From an uncultured Eubacteriales bacterium (GTDB lineage Bacteria > Bacillota > Clostridia > Lachnospirales > Lachnospiraceae), in contig ONXW01000332.1 in NCBI GenBank assembly GCA_900321915.1, positions 1-7,950 of the forward strand: DNA of 7,950 bases. The letters run 5' to 3'. Below the pieces are notes generated by a model. It worked only from the letters and a program-made list of their open reading frames with translations, was not told the origin of the DNA and searched no databases. This document shows, piece after piece, positions 6,475 through 7,950 of the stretch. Every line of letters begins with the position of its first letter. Position 1 is the stretch's first letter. Made by a program: the position numbers and the translations under genes.

Positions 6475-7950
6475 ATGGGCGAAAAACTCAGCGGCGCGGT
6501 AAAAACACTGGCCGGAAAGAGAAAGCTGATTGCCGTCCTCGCGGCGGCTGCCGTCCTTGGGACCGGCGGGTATTTCGGACTGCGACATCTGCGGTCAGAT
6601 GCGGATAAGGAAAAAAACAGCGTGCGGACAGGCATGGTGACCCGGGAAGATATCATTTCCTCGCTGTCGGCATCCGGGTCGATTTCCCCGAAGGATACCT
6701 ATACCATCACCTCGATGGCGGAAGGGGAGGTTATCGAATGCACTTTTGATGCCGGGGATAAGGTGAGCAAAGGGGACATCCTTTACCGGATCGATTCCTC
6801 TTCCATGGAATCGCAGCTGCGGTCAGCAAGCAATTCCCTGGAACGCTCCCGGAGCAACTATGCGGACGCGGTGAAGGATTACCAGGAAGCACAGGCGCGG
6901 TTCGGGGGAAGCACATATAAGTCTACCAGGGCGGGTTTTATCAAAGAGATTAAGATCGCGGCGGGAGACAAGGTCAGCAACAATACCCAGATCGCGGAGA
7001 TTTACAGCGACCTGCAGATGGAGATCCGCGTGCCGTTCCTGAATGTGGAGGCCATGCAGCTTCTGCCGGGAATGCCCGCCATCCTCACAATCTCGGATAC
7101 CCTGGAGCAGCTGGACGGCGTCGTGGTGGCGGTAGCCTCCCTGGACGAGACCCTGGAGGGCGGAAGGCTGGTCAGGTATGTCACCATCCTGGTCAATAAC
7201 CCCGGCGGCCTGACCACCAGCATGACGGCGACGGCCATGGTCGGCCCGTTTATGTCCGGCGGGGACGGAAGCTTTACGCCTACGGTGGATTCCATCATGG
7301 CGGCAGACCTGCCCTCCCCCGTCGAGGCGACGGATATCCTTGTCCACGCGGGCGATTATGTCGCTGTGGGCAGCCCCATCTTCGCCATGAAATCCGACGA
7401 CGCTTCGGACCTGATAAAGAGCTACAAGAATTCGATGGACCAGGCGGAAGAAAGCCAGGAATCCGCCCAGAGCAAGCTGGATTCCACTCAGGACAGTTAC
7501 GACAGGTATACCATCACGGCACCGATTTCCGGGACGGTGGTTTCCAGAAATACCAAGATCGGCGACAAAATCCAGAATCAGAACAGTCCCACCCAGATGG
7601 CGGTGATATACGACCTTTCTTCCGTCACGTTCCAGATGAACATTGATGAGCTTGACATCATCAACGTGCATACCGGGCAGAAGGTGGAAGTGACGGCGGA
7701 CGCATTTTCCGGGCAGAAGTTCGAGGGAGAGGTGACAATGGTCAGCATGGAGGGGGCAGCCTCCAACGGCGTGACCTACTACCCGGTTACCGTCACGATG
7801 AAAGAATACGGGAACCTTCTTCCGGGCATGAATGTGGAGGGAACCATTATCCTGGACTCCTCGGAAAATGCCCTGGCGATCCCGGCGGACGCCCTGCAGC
7901 GCGGAAACCGCGTCTTCGTAAAGGGTGAGAAGCCGGAAGGGGACGGCAGA
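6475..7950 (+). CDS. HlyD/MacA-type membrane fusion (adaptor) protein, 3'-truncated by window end
   Basis: The frame is open for 492 codons from ATG 6475 to the last base, with no stop, so the C terminus is missing. A short basic cytoplasmic tail precedes one membrane anchor (about 18-36). Then come a lipoyl half-motif (EGEVIECTFDAGDKVSKGD, from residue 83), a short coiled coil (about 107-141), the partner half-motif (TRAGFIKEIKIAAGDKV, from 151) and a beta-barrel stretch (about 175-240). A second set follows: a half-motif near 283-305, a coil at about 308-341, TAPISGTVVSRNTKIGDKI from 348, and a barrel at about 383-455. IPADALQRGNRVFVKG near the end is typical of the membrane-proximal domain. 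Such proteins couple ABC or RND-type transporters to the cell exterior. A G-rich stretch (6463-6470) serves as ribosome site and the preceding SLH gene ends 12 nt upstream. MacB-like ATPase and permease genes probably follow, but this is inferred. The apparent doubled module is unusual compared with the single hairpin of classical MacA. Confidence 0.9.
   Translation, partial: MGEKLSGAVKTLAGKRKLIAVLAAAAVLGTGGYFGLRHLRSDADKEKNSVRTGMVTREDIISSLSASGSISPKDTYTITSMAEGEVIECTFDAGDKVSKGDILYRIDSSSMESQLRSASNSLERSRSNYADAVKDYQEAQARFGGSTYKSTRAGFIKEIKIAAGDKVSNNTQIAEIYSDLQMEIRVPFLNVEAMQLLPGMPAILTISDTLEQLDGVVVAVASLDETLEGGRLVRYVTILVNNPGGLTTSMTATAMVGPFMSGGDGSFTPTVDSIMAADLPSPVEATDILVHAGDYVAVGSPIFAMKSDDASDLIKSYKNSMDQAEESQESAQSKLDSTQDSYDRYTITAPISGTVVSRNTKIGDKIQNQNSPTQMAVIYDLSSVTFQMNIDELDIINVHTGQKVEVTADAFSGQKFEGEVTMVSMEGAASNGVTYYPVTVTMKEYGNLLPGMNVEGTIILDSSENALAIPADALQRGNRVFVKGEKPEGDGR

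Noticed and set aside
6823..7671. Open frame of 282 codons on the - strand opposite the adaptor gene
   Set aside because: It is His/Arg/Gly-rich shadow translation. The + strand frame shows clear adaptor domains over the same bases.

Overview
The window looks like chromosomal DNA of a GC-rich gut or anaerobic member of the Clostridia, probably Lachnospiraceae-like. This is inferred from AGGAG-type ribosome sites before most genes, sigma-A-like promoters, U-tract terminators, an S-layer-homology (SLH) protein, and the combination of a PhoU-fused Na/Pi transporter with a PgcA-type phosphohexomutase and a DUF362 protein. All six genes that I support lie on the + strand. The species cannot be named from sequence alone.

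Positions 1-141 hold the terminator of an upstream gene, followed at once by an extended -10 promoter. Positions 142-4742 are a probable three-gene run: a Na+/phosphate symporter with a C-terminal PhoU-like domain, a phosphoglucomutase/phosphomannomutase (563 aa from the preferred start at 1994) and a DUF362 protein. The gaps are only 46 and 55 nt. The first gap is filled by a GC-rich hairpin between the stop codon and the next ribosome site. Positions 4743-4848 are AT-rich and hold a good sigma-A-like promoter for a small four-CxxC zinc-ribbon protein (4849-5100). That gene ends in a very strong hairpin-plus-T-tract terminator.

Positions 5203-5343 are the most information-rich non-coding part. 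Four copies of TTCACA (the last is GTCACA) lie on one exact 11-bp lattice, with one lattice position empty. Next come an AT-rich promoter region and a 7-bp dyad. This arrangement is typical of binding sites for OmpR/PhoB-family response regulators, and the hexamer resembles the Bacillus PhoP box. It precedes a two-gene operon: a secreted SLH-domain protein (5344-6462) and, 12 nt downstream, a membrane-anchored HlyD/MacA-type adaptor (6475 to beyond the window end). The adaptor appears to carry two successive lipoyl-hairpin-barrel modules.

The left half therefore looks like ordinary phosphate and sugar-phosphate metabolism. The right half looks like a regulated cell-envelope export locus whose ATPase and permease genes probably follow outside the window. 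I found no mobile elements, CRISPR arrays, tRNA or rRNA genes.
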